DNA of 13,147 nt from an uncultured Blautia sp. (GTDB taxonomy: Bacteria; Bacillota; Clostridia; Lachnospirales; Lachnospiraceae): NCBI GenBank assembly GCA_900547615.1, contig URHH01000065.1:1-13147 (forward strand), in the 5' to 3' direction. Positions 1 through 7,797 of this stretch are shown piece after piece. The notes under the pieces are model-generated. The model was not told the origin of the DNA and did no database searches. It was given only the letters and a program-made list of their open reading frames with translations. How positions within the stretch are numbered: position 1 is the first letter of the stretch; each line of letters begins with the position of its first letter. The translations under genes and the position numbers were made by a program.

Positions 1-179
1 AATACAATCCCGCCTATGGGCGTCGGCGTGAAAAAGAGAGCGACACCCAGCACCGCTAGGATCATAGAGGCAATCGTCAGTAGGACGGCACAAATATCAA
101 ACAGGAACACCAGCAGAGCCGCCAGAAGGGATAACGCTAAAGCAAAGGGAGCAACCAATATTTTCAGCAGTATCTTCAA
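1..179 (-). CDS. CD1845-like small membrane protein of a conjugative element, 5' part only
   Basis: The gene runs off the left edge, so only about 59 N-terminal residues are visible. They begin MKILLKILVAPFALALSLL and form two very hydrophobic segments (about residues 4-30 and 33-50), ending near FFTPTPIGGIV. This start and the membrane pattern match, from memory, the CD1845 family found in Tn1549/CTn4-like integrative conjugative elements; its function is unknown. The start is TTG at 179-177. A strong ribosome site, AAAGGAGGT, lies just upstream at 181-189 but only 2-3 nt away, which is unusually close. CTG codons a little further in (170-165) would give better spacing. The stretch appears more G+C-rich than the genes to its right, consistent with transfer. 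The reading frame is convincing; the family name is less certain. Confidence 0.6.
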   Translation of the reverse strand, partial: MKILLKILVAPFALALSLLAALLVFLFDICAVLLTIASMILAVLGVALFFTPTPIGGIV

Positions 180-208
180 AACCTCCTTTATCTATCCTTC
201 CTACCTCT

Positions 209-237
209 ATTTTATCACGCCTGTCCGGGGACATAAA
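209..237 (-). promoter_or_regulatory. Possible promoter and operator of the CD1845-like gene
   Basis: Read on the minus strand, TAAAAT (214-209) could be a -10 element about 20 nt upstream of the ribosome site. The matching -35 (TTTATG, 237-232, spacer 17) is weak. An inverted repeat, TGTCC-GG-GGACA (222-233), lies in the spacer, as an operator would. This is a suggestion only. Confidence 0.25.
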
Positions 238-309
238 TGTTGCGAAAGATTAGTGAATCCTGTCCTAAATCGTAAGCGCAAAATAATTCGACGGATTGTG
301 TTGCCCTAA

Positions 310-606
310 AAATCATTCCATAATAAAGGACTTTTTGAAAGCCTGACAAAGCTTGGAGCTGATGCAGCTTATAAGAGAAGGGTCCTGAAAAAACAGATTG
401 CCCGCATTGTACAGTATCCGGGAATCATCGGCTGTGTTCTTGGATTTGCCTTTGCTCTTGCCATGAACTTTATGAATGACGGAAGGCTTGTTGCACTGGA
501 AATAAAATCGCTGGCCATTCTGGCAGTTATGCTGCTAGGAATCGGGATTATCTTATATGCGGTTTATAAATATGCAATGAATAAGGCAGAGAAGATTGTA
601 ATGTAA
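310..606 (+). pseudogene. C-terminal remnant of an FtsX-type ABC transporter permease
   Basis: An open frame directly after a stop at 307-309 runs to TAA at 604-606 and has no start codon or ribosome site at its beginning. About 98 residues can be read. They include a basic region (AAYKRRVLKKQIARIVQYPG) followed by two hydrophobic segments, IIGCVLGFAFALAMNFM and SLAILAVMLLGIGIILYAVY, ending KAEKIVM. This is the layout of the last cytoplasmic linker and final membrane helices of large FtsX/MacB-type permeases, which in intact form have several hundred residues. The rest of the gene is missing, probably displaced by the mobile element on the left. In-frame internal ATG codons exist, but none has an obvious ribosome site, so it is most likely a non-functional 3' end. 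The superfamily is likely; the specific family is not determined. Confidence 0.65.
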
Positions 607-624
607 AAAATCCTGTGGTACAAT
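596..624 (+). promoter_or_regulatory. Promoter of the ABC exporter operon
   Basis: TTGTAA (596-601), a 17-nt spacer and TACAAT (619-624), with TG at 616-617 giving an extended -10. Transcription would start near 631, leaving a leader of about 70 nt before the ATG at 701. The -35 overlaps the last codons of the permease remnant. Confidence 0.65.
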
Positions 625-640
625 TAAATACAGAAAGACC

Positions 641-684
641 GGGAGCCGCTGTCCTTGGACAGGGGCTCCTGTAATATTACAGGA
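641..684 (+). promoter_or_regulatory. Leader hairpin and overlapping 18-bp palindrome before the ABC genes
   Basis: Two structures share bases. Hairpin 1 (641-670) pairs GGAGCC (642-647) with GGCTCC (664-669) and CTGTCC (649-654) with GGACAG (657-662), with one G-G mismatch. Structure 2 is a perfect palindrome, TCCTGTAATATTACAGGA (667-684). Both use 667-670, so as RNA they cannot form together. CTCCT (666-670) is also complementary to the AGGAG ribosome site at 685-689. There is no T-run after hairpin 1, so it is not a standard terminator. The palindrome could be a DNA operator for a dimeric repressor, or part of an RNA switch controlling ribosome access. No start codon for a leader peptide is present. 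Confidence 0.5.
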
Positions 685-700
685 AGGAGTTTTCAGAAGA

Positions 701-2479
701 ATGAAAAACAGAAAAATACAGCTTACTCTCCGTTTTTTTAAAGGCGCGAAGAGATACTTTATAGTGGCTGTCATCGCTTCTTTTATTACGACTGTTTTTA
801 ATTCTCTTACGCCGCAGATATTCCGTTTTACTATTGATTCTGTTCTGGACGGAGATAAGTATCCGTATCTGGCAGAGCATCTTTGGGTGATAGCGGGCGT
901 TCTTGTGGGAGTTGCGATGCTGTCGGGAGCAGCCATGTTTTTCAGCCGCTTTTTCACAGCGAGAGCAGGCGAAAATTTTGCAGAAAATATGAGAAATGCT
1001 CTGTATGCCCACGTGCAGAGACTGCCTTCTGCATGGCATGATAAAAACCAGACAGGAGATATTATCCAGAGGTGTACTTCTGATGTAGAGGTCATTAGAA
1101 ACTTTGTCGTTACCCAGCTTTTGGAAGTGTTTCGTACCGTGTTTTTAATTGGTGTTTCCTTTGCCATGATGTGGTCTATGAACAGAAAATTATCCGGTAT
1201 TGTACTTCTATTTGTTCCTGTTATTGTAGTATATTCGGCAGTGTTTTACCGTCTGATTGCAAGAAGATTTACAGACGCGGACGAGGCGGAGGGGGAATTG
1301 TCTACTGTAGTTCAGGAAAATGCAACGGGAGTGCGCGTTGTCCGGGCATTTGGAAGAGAACAGTATGAGATGGAGCGTTTTCGGAAAAAGAACGACGCCT
1401 TTGCAAAGCTCTGGATACGTCTTGGAACCTTGTCCGGTCTTTACTGGGGAATGGGCGATCTGATCACAGGTCTTCAGGTTATTACAGTGATCGTAGCAGG
1501 CGCTCTGGAAGCGGTAAACGGAAATATTTCCGTGGGAGAATTTATTGCTTTTGCATCGTATAATACAGCGCTCGTGTGGCCGGTGCGAGGTCTTGGACGT
1601 ATTCTTTCCGATATGAGCAAGGCAGGGGTTTCCTTTGAACGTGTGGATCATATTATAAAGGCAGAGGAGGAAGCATACGGCAGGAAAGAAGAAGCGCCGC
1701 TTTCCGATTTTGATATTTCATTTTCACATGTAAGCTTTGCTTATGAGGAGGGACAGAAGGTTTTATCAGACGTGAGCTTCCATATTCCCCAGGGAAAGAT
1801 ATTCGGTATTTTAGGCGGAACAGGAAGCGGAAAATCCACAGTTACGCAGCTTCTGGCGCGGTTTTACGAGCTGAAAGAAGGAGAGGGAAGCATTTCACTT
1901 GGAGGGCAGGATATTCGTGAAATTCCTCTTGAAATTCTTCGAAGGAATGTGGCGATGGTGCTGCAGGAGCCGTTTCTTTATTCAAGAACTATAAAGGAAA
2001 ATATAGCGGCTTCAAACCCGGATGCAACCTTTGAGGAGATAAGAAATGCGGCGAAAATTGCATGTGTAGACGATGCGATTATGAGCTTTCCGGACGGATA
2101 TGATACGCTTGTAGGAGAGAGGGGTGTGACCCTTTCCGGAGGACAGAGACAGAGGGTTGCAATAGCGAGAATGCTCCTTCAGAAAGCCCCGGTGCTTATT
2201 TTTGACGATTCCTTATCTGCTGTAGATGCAGAGACAGACTCGCTTATACGAAAAGCTCTTTCTGTACATATGAAAGGCTCTACTGTGATCCTGATTTCCC
2301 ATAGAATTACTACATTGATGGCGGCAGACGAGATTATGGTGCTGAAACAGGGAAGAGCAGAAGAGATGGGAACACACAGCGAACTGATCGCGAAAAACGG
2401 GATTTACAGAAAAATATACGAGATTCAGATGAGTCACGACGACAGAAACGAGGTGAGAGAAAAACATGGCAGCTTATGA
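701..2479 (+). CDS. Heterodimeric ABC exporter, subunit 1 (degenerate catalytic site)
   Basis: A type IV (ABCB-like) half-transporter of 592 residues. The membrane domain spans about residues 1-320 and the nucleotide-binding domain about 335-580. Visible motifs are Walker A GGTGSGKST (372-380), the Q-loop at VLQEPF, signature LSGGQ (478-482), Walker B VLIFDD (498-503) and the H-loop His534. Asp503 stands where the catalytic Glu normally is. This is the hallmark of the non-catalytic subunit in heterodimers such as TM287/288, BmrCD and EfrCD. It should pair with the next gene to export drugs or other amphipathic compounds from the cytoplasmic membrane; the substrate is unknown. ATG 701 is preceded by AAGGAG (684-689). 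The stop overlaps the next gene by 14 nt, which suggests coupled translation and balanced subunits. Confidence 0.9.
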   Translation: MKNRKIQLTLRFFKGAKRYFIVAVIASFITTVFNSLTPQIFRFTIDSVLDGDKYPYLAEHLWVIAGVLVGVAMLSGAAMFFSRFFTARAGENFAENMRNALYAHVQRLPSAWHDKNQTGDIIQRCTSDVEVIRNFVVTQLLEVFRTVFLIGVSFAMMWSMNRKLSGIVLLFVPVIVVYSAVFYRLIARRFTDADEAEGELSTVVQENATGVRVVRAFGREQYEMERFRKKNDAFAKLWIRLGTLSGLYWGMGDLITGLQVITVIVAGALEAVNGNISVGEFIAFASYNTALVWPVRGLGRILSDMSKAGVSFERVDHIIKAEEEAYGRKEEAPLSDFDISFSHVSFAYEEGQKVLSDVSFHIPQGKIFGILGGTGSGKSTVTQLLARFYELKEGEGSISLGGQDIREIPLEILRRNVAMVLQEPFLYSRTIKENIAASNPDATFEEIRNAAKIACVDDAIMSFPDGYDTLVGERGVTLSGGQRQRVAIARMLLQKAPVLIFDDSLSAVDAETDSLIRKALSVHMKGSTVILISHRITTLMAADEIMVLKQGRAEEMGTHSELIAKNGIYRKIYEIQMSHDDRNEVREKHGSL

Positions 2480-4283
2480 AGAGCAGGAGTATAATAAGCC
2501 GTTTCAGTTTCGAACATGGGCGAAGATGCTTCCCTTTTTCAAACCGTATAAAAAATACTTTTTGATCACACTGGGACTGAACATTCTGCTTGCAGGAGTG
2601 GATATTCTTGTTCCTCTTTTCCAGAGTTACGCGATCGATAACTTTATTGTGCCTGACACAAAAGACGGAATCGGTGTGTTTACTCTGGTGTATGTGGGAA
2701 TGATCGTTCTTCAGGCGCTCAGCGTATACATTTCCGTACATGCGGCAACCGTAATCGAAATGAATGTGGGAAAAGATTTGAAGTGGGCGCAGTTTGAGCA
2801 TCTTCAGACGCTTTCTTTTTCCTATTATAATACAACGCCGGTGGGGTATATTCACGCAAGAGTTATGAGCGATACTTTGAAAATTGCGAGTATGATCGCA
2901 TGGGGACTTGTCGATATGTTCTGGGCATTTATTTATGTGGCAGGCGTATTTGTGATTATGTTTTTCCTCAATGTGAAGCTTGCTTTTTTCCTTCTTCTGA
3001 CTGTGCCGTGTATTGCAGTTCTGACTGTGTTTTTTCAGAATAAAATTCTGAAATGGAACAGGAAAGTAAGGAAAATCAATTCTCAGATCACAAACGGCTA
3101 TAATGAGGGAATTACAGGAGTAAAAACATCGAAAAGTATGGTGATCGAGAAGAATAACGAGAAGGAATTTTTTAAGATCACAGGAAGCATGAACCATGCG
3201 GGAAGCAGGGCTGCAAAGCTCAATGCGATCTACATTCCCCTGATTCTTTTCTGCAGTTCCGTTGCCTCTGCCTTCGTGCTTTCAAAGGGCGGATATATGG
3301 TGGAAAACGAGATTATGCAGCTTGGTGTCCTTTCCGTATTTATCTCTTATGCAGTCGTTATTTTTGAGCCGATCCAGCAGCTTGCAAGACTGCTTGCAGA
3401 CCTGATTTCCTGTCAGGCAAATATAGAGCGGATCACGGATTTACTGGCGCAGAAACCAGATGTGACAGACAGAGAAGAAGTCATGGAAAAGTACGGAGAT
3501 AATTTCCATCCGAAGAAAGAAAACTGGGAAAAAATAAAGGGAGATATTACATTTGAAGACGTTTCATTCCGTTATCCTGACGGAAAAGAATACGTTCTGG
3601 AGCATTTTAACCTTCACATTCCAGCAGGCACAAACGTAGCCATTGTAGGGGAGACTGGAGCAGGAAAGTCAACGCTTGTAAACCTGGTCGGAAGATTTTT
3701 TGAGCCTACAAAGGGAAGGATTTTAATAGACGGGGTAGATTACAGGGAGCGTTCTCAGCTCTGGCTTCACAGTCAGATGGGATATGTGCTTCAAAATCCC
3801 CACCTGTTTTCCGGTACAGTAAGAGAAAATATCCGCTACGGAAGACTGGACGCGACAGAAGAAGAAATCCGGCTGGCAGCAGAGCGTGTATCTGCAGATG
3901 AGGTTGTGAAAAAGATGGAAAAAGAATACGACAGTGATGTGGGAGAAAGCGGCGGAAGACTTTCCACAGGGGAGAAACAGCTGATTTCTTTTGCCAGAGC
4001 AATCCTTGCAGACCCGTCTATTTTCGTGCTTGATGAGGCGACCTCCTCCATTGATACGGTGACGGAACAGTTGATACAAAATGCAACGGAGACACTTTTA
4101 AAAGGTCATACCTCCTTTGTGATCGCACACAGGCTTTCTACAATTAAAAATGCAGATCTGATCCTTGTGGTAAAAGACGGAAAGATCATAGAAAGAGGAA
4201 CACATAAGGAGCTGCTTGCGCAGGAAGGATATTATCAGACGCTTTATTACAAGCAGTTTGAGGAAGAATCGGTGTTATTTTAA
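2466..4283 (+). CDS. Heterodimeric ABC exporter, subunit 2 (catalytic Glu present)
   Basis: The partner half-transporter has 605 residues. The membrane domain covers about 1-330, then a charged linker (about 335-360) and the nucleotide-binding domain to the end. Motifs are Walker A GETGAGKST (395-403), the Q-loop at VLQNPH, an altered signature LSTGE (499-503), Walker B IFVLDE with Asp523 and the catalytic Glu524, and H-loop His555. In heterodimeric exporters the degenerate site is built from the Walker motifs of one subunit and the signature of the other. Here the Asp-bearing Walker B of subunit 1 would face the LSTGE of this subunit, while Glu524 would face the intact LSGGQ. The start ATG 2466 lies inside the end of the upstream gene and has GAGGTGAG (2450-2457) before it. 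The arrangement resembles EfrAB/BmrCD multidrug exporters. The substrate cannot be told from sequence. Confidence 0.9.
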   Translation: MAAYEEQEYNKPFQFRTWAKMLPFFKPYKKYFLITLGLNILLAGVDILVPLFQSYAIDNFIVPDTKDGIGVFTLVYVGMIVLQALSVYISVHAATVIEMNVGKDLKWAQFEHLQTLSFSYYNTTPVGYIHARVMSDTLKIASMIAWGLVDMFWAFIYVAGVFVIMFFLNVKLAFFLLLTVPCIAVLTVFFQNKILKWNRKVRKINSQITNGYNEGITGVKTSKSMVIEKNNEKEFFKITGSMNHAGSRAAKLNAIYIPLILFCSSVASAFVLSKGGYMVENEIMQLGVLSVFISYAVVIFEPIQQLARLLADLISCQANIERITDLLAQKPDVTDREEVMEKYGDNFHPKKENWEKIKGDITFEDVSFRYPDGKEYVLEHFNLHIPAGTNVAIVGETGAGKSTLVNLVGRFFEPTKGRILIDGVDYRERSQLWLHSQMGYVLQNPHLFSGTVRENIRYGRLDATEEEIRLAAERVSADEVVKKMEKEYDSDVGESGGRLSTGEKQLISFARAILADPSIFVLDEATSSIDTVTEQLIQNATETLLKGHTSFVIAHRLSTIKNADLILVVKDGKIIERGTHKELLAQEGYYQTLYYKQFEEESVLF

Positions 4284-4310
4284 TGTAAGAAAAAGACTTT
4301 TTCAGTGAGA

Positions 4311-4368
4311 AAAATACCCGGAATATGTTTACAGTTCAAGGGAAGCTGTAAAATATTCCGGGTATTTT
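4311..4368. terminator. Bidirectional terminator between the ABC operon and carB
   Basis: A long inverted repeat: AAAATACCCGGAATAT (4311-4326) pairs perfectly with 4353-4368, and inside it TTTACAG (4328-4334) pairs with CTGTAAA (4346-4352), leaving an 11-nt loop. On the plus strand the stem ends in TTTT; on the minus strand it ends in TTTTT. It can therefore stop transcripts from both convergent units, rather better for carB. Confidence 0.85.
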
Positions 4369-4385
4369 AATGCTTATAGTTTGTA

Positions 4386-7300
4386 TTATTTATCGTGGAT
4401 TTCGCTGTGAAGCTCCTGGAGAGATTTCAGTTCTTCCGCTCCGTGTTTATTCACATAGCGGATACCTTTTGCAGTTGCTTTTGCTGCTGCGATGGTAGTC
4501 ATGTAAGGAACTTTTGCCTTGATCGCTGCCTTACGGAGGTAGCTGTCGTCATGGATACTGTCTTTTCCAACAGGAGAGTTCACGATCAGATCTACCTTGC
4601 CGTTTGTAATTAAATCAAGGACATTCGGACGTCCCTCAGAAAGCTTTTTCACTTTTTCAGCAGGAATTCCAGCCTGATCGATCAGGTCGTAGGTATTTCC
4701 TGTTGCCAGGATCTTAAAGCCGTCTTCGTGGAATAGTTTTGCCACTTCTACAACTTCTTCTTTGTCCTTGCGGTTTACGGAAATCAGGACAGTTCCCTCA
4801 AGAGGAAGTTTTGCCTGTGTTGCTTCCTGTGCTTTGTAGAAGGCTTCACCGTAGGACGGAGCAAGTCCGAGAACTTCTCCTGTGGAGCGCATTTCCGGTC
4901 CGAGGATCGGGTCAACCTCCTGGAACATGTTGAACGGGAAGACTGCTTCTTTTACTCCGAAGTATGGAATTTCCTGCTCTTTTAATGATGCAACAGGAGA
5001 AGGACGTCCCGTAATTTCAGAAGTAATAATATCAGTTGCAAGAGGAACCATACGAATGTTGCATACCTTTGATACAAGCGGAACGGTTCTTGAAGCTCTC
5101 GGGTTTGCCTCCAGAACGTAAACCTTGCCGTTTTCAATGGCATACTGCATATTCATAAGACCTTTTACGTGCATTTCTTCCGCGATTCTGCGTGTATATT
5201 CCTTGATGGTCGCTACATTTTCCTCGGAAATATGAGCGGAAGGAATAATACATGCAGAGTCTCCGGAGTGAACGCCTGCAAGCTCAATATGCTCCATAAC
5301 AGCCGGTACGAAAGCGTGTGTTCCGTCGCTGATCGCGTCTGCCTCGCACTCCATTGCGTGATTTAAGAAACGGTCAATAAGGATTGGACGGTCCGGTGTA
5401 ACGCCGACTGCGGCTTTCATGTAGTTTGTCATACTTTCATCATCGTATACGACTTCCATACCGCGTCCGCCAAGTACATAAGAAGGACGAACCATAACCG
5501 GATAACCGATTTTTGCCGCGATTTCGATCGCTTCCTCAACGGTTGTTGCCATTCCGGATTCCGGCATAGGGATTTCCAGTTTTTCCATCATCTCACGGAA
5601 CAGGTCGCGGTCTTCTGCAAGGTCAATAACAGAAGGAGAAGTTCCAAGGATTTTTACGCCGTTTTTCTCAAGCTCTGCAGCAAGATTTAACGGTGTCTGT
5701 CCGCCGAACTGAGCAATCACGCCAACCGGTTTTTCTTTTCTGTAGATGCTTAATACATCTTCCAGAGTCAGAGGCTCAAAGTACAGTTTATCGGAGGTAT
5801 CGTAGTCTGTAGATACAGTCTCCGGGTTACAGTTTACGATAATTGTCTCAAATCCAAGTTTTTTAAGAGCAAGAGAAGCATGTACGCAGCAGTAGTCAAA
5901 CTCGATACCCTGACCGATTCTGTTTGGACCGCCGCCGAGGATCATGATCTTCGGTTTTTCTTCGGAAACCGGATTTTTGTCTTCGCCGTTATAGGTGGAG
6001 TAGTAGTATGCGCTGTCTTCTGTTCCGCTTACATGAACGCCCTCCCAAACTTCTTCCACGCCGATAGATGCGCGGTGATTGCGAATGTCTTCCTCCGGGA
6101 TTTCCAGGATCTGGCTTAAATATTTGTCGGAGAAGCCGTCTTTTTTTGCAGAAGTCAGGAGTTCATCAGAAGGAAGGCTTCCTTTATTTGCAAGAAGGGC
6201 ATTTTCTTCCTCCACAAGTTCTTTCATCTGCTCGATAAAGTATGGCTTGATTTTTGTGAGCTCATGAAGCTCTTCGATAGCAGCGCCTTTTCTGAGCGCC
6301 TCGTACATAACAAAGTGGCGCTCGCTGGACGGAGTTGCGAGAATGTGAAGAAGCTCTTCTTTTGTCATGCTGTCGAAGTTTCTTGCGTGACCAAGACCGT
6401 AGCGTCCTGTTTCCAGGCTTCGGATTGCTTTCTGGAAAGCTTCTTTATAAGTTTTTCCGATGCTCATAACTTCGCCTACAGCGCGCATCTGTGTGCCGAG
6501 CTTGTCTTCTACGCCTTTGAATTTTTCAAATGCCCAGCGTGCAAATTTAATTACTACGTAATCCCCGTCCGGAACGTATTTATCAAGAGTTCCGTATTTT
6601 CCGCAGGGAATATCCTTGAGTGTAAGACCTGCTGCAAGCATTGCGGACACAAGAGCGATCGGGAAGCCGGTTGCCTTGGAAGCAAGGGCAGAGGAGCGGG
6701 AAGTACGCGGGTTGATTTCAATGACAATGATACGGTCTGTTACCGGGTCATGGGCAAACTGTACGTTTGTACCGCCGATTACCTGTACAGATTCTACAAT
6801 TTTATATGCCTGCTCCTGAAGACGTTTCTGGCATTCCTCAGAGATAGTAAGCATTGGTGCGGAACAGAAGGAGTCTCCTGTATGTACACCGAGAGGGTCG
6901 ATATTTTCGATAAAGCAGACAGTGATCATGTTGTTGTCTGCGTCACGGACAATTTCCAGCTCAAGCTCTTCCCAGCCGAGAATAGATTCTTCTACAAGAA
7001 CCTGTCCTACAAGACTTGCCTGAAGACCTCTGGCACATACGGTTTTCAGTTCTTCTCTGTTGTATACAAGACCGCCGCCTGCACCGCCCATAGTATATGC
7101 TGGACGAAGAACAACCGGGTATCCCAGTTCATCTGCGATTTTTAAGGCTTCTTCTACAGAATAGGCAACTTCGCTTCTTGCCATTTCAATGCCAAGTGCG
7201 TCCATTGCTTTTTTAAATTCCACGCGGTCTTCTCCGCGCTCGATGGCATCAACCTGTACACCGATAACTTCTACATTGTATTTCTCAAGAATACCGGCTT

Positions 7301-7610
7301 TGTTTAATTCTGAACACAGGTTAAGACCGGACTGTCCTCCAAGGTTTGGAAGCAGTGCATCCGGACGTTCCTTTGCGATGATCTGTTCCAGACGTTCTAC
7401 ATTAAGAGGCTCTATGTATGTAACATCTGCTGTTTCCGGGTCAGTCATGATAGTTGCCGGGTTGGAATTTACCAGTACAATTTCATATCCCAGTTTACGA
7501 AGTGCTTTACAAGCCTGTGTTCCGGAATAATCAAATTCGCACGCCTGTCCGATAATAATAGGACCGGAGCCAATAATCAGTACTTTATGTATGTCTGTTC
7601 TTTTAGGCAT
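4386..7610 (-). CDS. carB: Carbamoyl phosphate synthase large subunit
   Basis: Makes carbamoyl phosphate from bicarbonate, ammonia (delivered by the glutaminase subunit CarA) and two ATP in the cytoplasm, feeding pyrimidine and arginine synthesis. At 1074 residues it is the full length of the family (E. coli 1073). The order is: N-terminal half with KVLIIGSGPIIIGQACEFDY and a first ATP-grasp domain (about 130-330, with NIDPLGVHTGDS and EINPRTSRSSAL); an oligomerisation region (about 400-550); a second synthetase half (ILGGGPNRIGQGIEFDY, then an ATP-grasp domain with EANPRASRTVPL); and a C-terminal MGS-like allosteric domain (about 940-1074). No frameshift or missing motif was noticed. The start is fixed by AAGGAGG (7625-7619) 8 nt before the ATG. 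No carA lies next to it on either side within the window, which is unusual. The leader is only about 20-25 nt, so PyrR-type attenuation at this spot is unlikely. Confidence 0.97.
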   Translation of the reverse strand: MPKRTDIHKVLIIGSGPIIIGQACEFDYSGTQACKALRKLGYEIVLVNSNPATIMTDPETADVTYIEPLNVERLEQIIAKERPDALLPNLGGQSGLNLCSELNKAGILEKYNVEVIGVQVDAIERGEDRVEFKKAMDALGIEMARSEVAYSVEEALKIADELGYPVVLRPAYTMGGAGGGLVYNREELKTVCARGLQASLVGQVLVEESILGWEELELEIVRDADNNMITVCFIENIDPLGVHTGDSFCSAPMLTISEECQKRLQEQAYKIVESVQVIGGTNVQFAHDPVTDRIIVIEINPRTSRSSALASKATGFPIALVSAMLAAGLTLKDIPCGKYGTLDKYVPDGDYVVIKFARWAFEKFKGVEDKLGTQMRAVGEVMSIGKTYKEAFQKAIRSLETGRYGLGHARNFDSMTKEELLHILATPSSERHFVMYEALRKGAAIEELHELTKIKPYFIEQMKELVEEENALLANKGSLPSDELLTSAKKDGFSDKYLSQILEIPEEDIRNHRASIGVEEVWEGVHVSGTEDSAYYYSTYNGEDKNPVSEEKPKIMILGGGPNRIGQGIEFDYCCVHASLALKKLGFETIIVNCNPETVSTDYDTSDKLYFEPLTLEDVLSIYRKEKPVGVIAQFGGQTPLNLAAELEKNGVKILGTSPSVIDLAEDRDLFREMMEKLEIPMPESGMATTVEEAIEIAAKIGYPVMVRPSYVLGGRGMEVVYDDESMTNYMKAAVGVTPDRPILIDRFLNHAMECEADAISDGTHAFVPAVMEHIELAGVHSGDSACIIPSAHISEENVATIKEYTRRIAEEMHVKGLMNMQYAIENGKVYVLEANPRASRTVPLVSKVCNIRMVPLATDIITSEITGRPSPVASLKEQEIPYFGVKEAVFPFNMFQEVDPILGPEMRSTGEVLGLAPSYGEAFYKAQEATQAKLPLEGTVLISVNRKDKEEVVEVAKLFHEDGFKILATGNTYDLIDQAGIPAEKVKKLSEGRPNVLDLITNGKVDLIVNSPVGKDSIHDDSYLRKAAIKAKVPYMTTIAAAKATAKGIRYVNKHGAEELKSLQELHSEIHDK

Positions 7611-7639
7611 ATTATTTTCCTCCTTCGTTACTACTACTT

Positions 7640-7667
7640 ATTATATGGAAAATTTGAAAAAGCTCAA
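7640..7667 (-). promoter_or_regulatory. Promoter of carB
   Basis: On the minus strand TTGAGC (7667-7662), a 16-nt spacer and a perfect TATAAT (7645-7640). The start site would be near 7633, just upstream of the ribosome site. The rest of the gap to the HD gene (7668-7797) is A+T-rich and holds only a small inverted repeat, AATTGT-ATT-ACAATT (7722-7736). No convincing terminator for the HD gene is seen, so some read-through into carB is possible. Confidence 0.65.
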
Positions 7668-7797
7668 GTTTTTTTGCGTTTTCTTACTAATTTGTTGGTG
7701 CGTACAAAAAAAATAAGGTTGAATTGTATTACAATTACCATATCAAAATGTTTTTGTTGGAAATTAAAAAGATTTTTAGCTCATTGCATAAAAAGCA

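Larger units (their letters stand above)
1..312. mobile_element. Edge of a putative Tn1549/CTn4-like integrative element
   Basis: This is inferred from two observations. The leftmost gene resembles a protein known from conjugative transposons, and a permease coding frame that has lost its beginning starts immediately to the right, at about 310. The A-rich stretch at the transition (CCTAAAAATCATTCC, 304-318) is the kind of site used by Tn916/Tn1549-type tyrosine integrases. No integrase, excisionase or second end is in the window, so the exact boundary (about 300-325) and whether the element is intact cannot be decided. Between the small gene and the junction (180-309) no gene is seen. Confidence 0.45.

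Noticed and set aside
641..670. Hairpin after the permease remnant as its intrinsic terminator
   Set aside because: The stem is strong but no T-run follows it, and the ABC promoter lies upstream of it, so it belongs to the ABC leader instead.
553..1167. A minus-strand frame opposite the start of the ABC operon
   Set aside because: It runs antisense through the leader hairpin and the first transporter helices and resembles no protein; the plus-strand reading is certain.
2334..3197. A 287-codon open frame on the minus strand across the two ABC genes
   Set aside because: It is antisense to both transporter genes, rich in His/Cys/Ser, has no domain, and spans the well-supported overlap of the two genes.
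6264..7145. A 293-codon open frame on the plus strand inside carB
   Set aside because: It is antisense to conserved carB coding sequence and its translation is Cys/Ser/Phe-rich with no recognisable domain. It is a shadow of carB codon usage.
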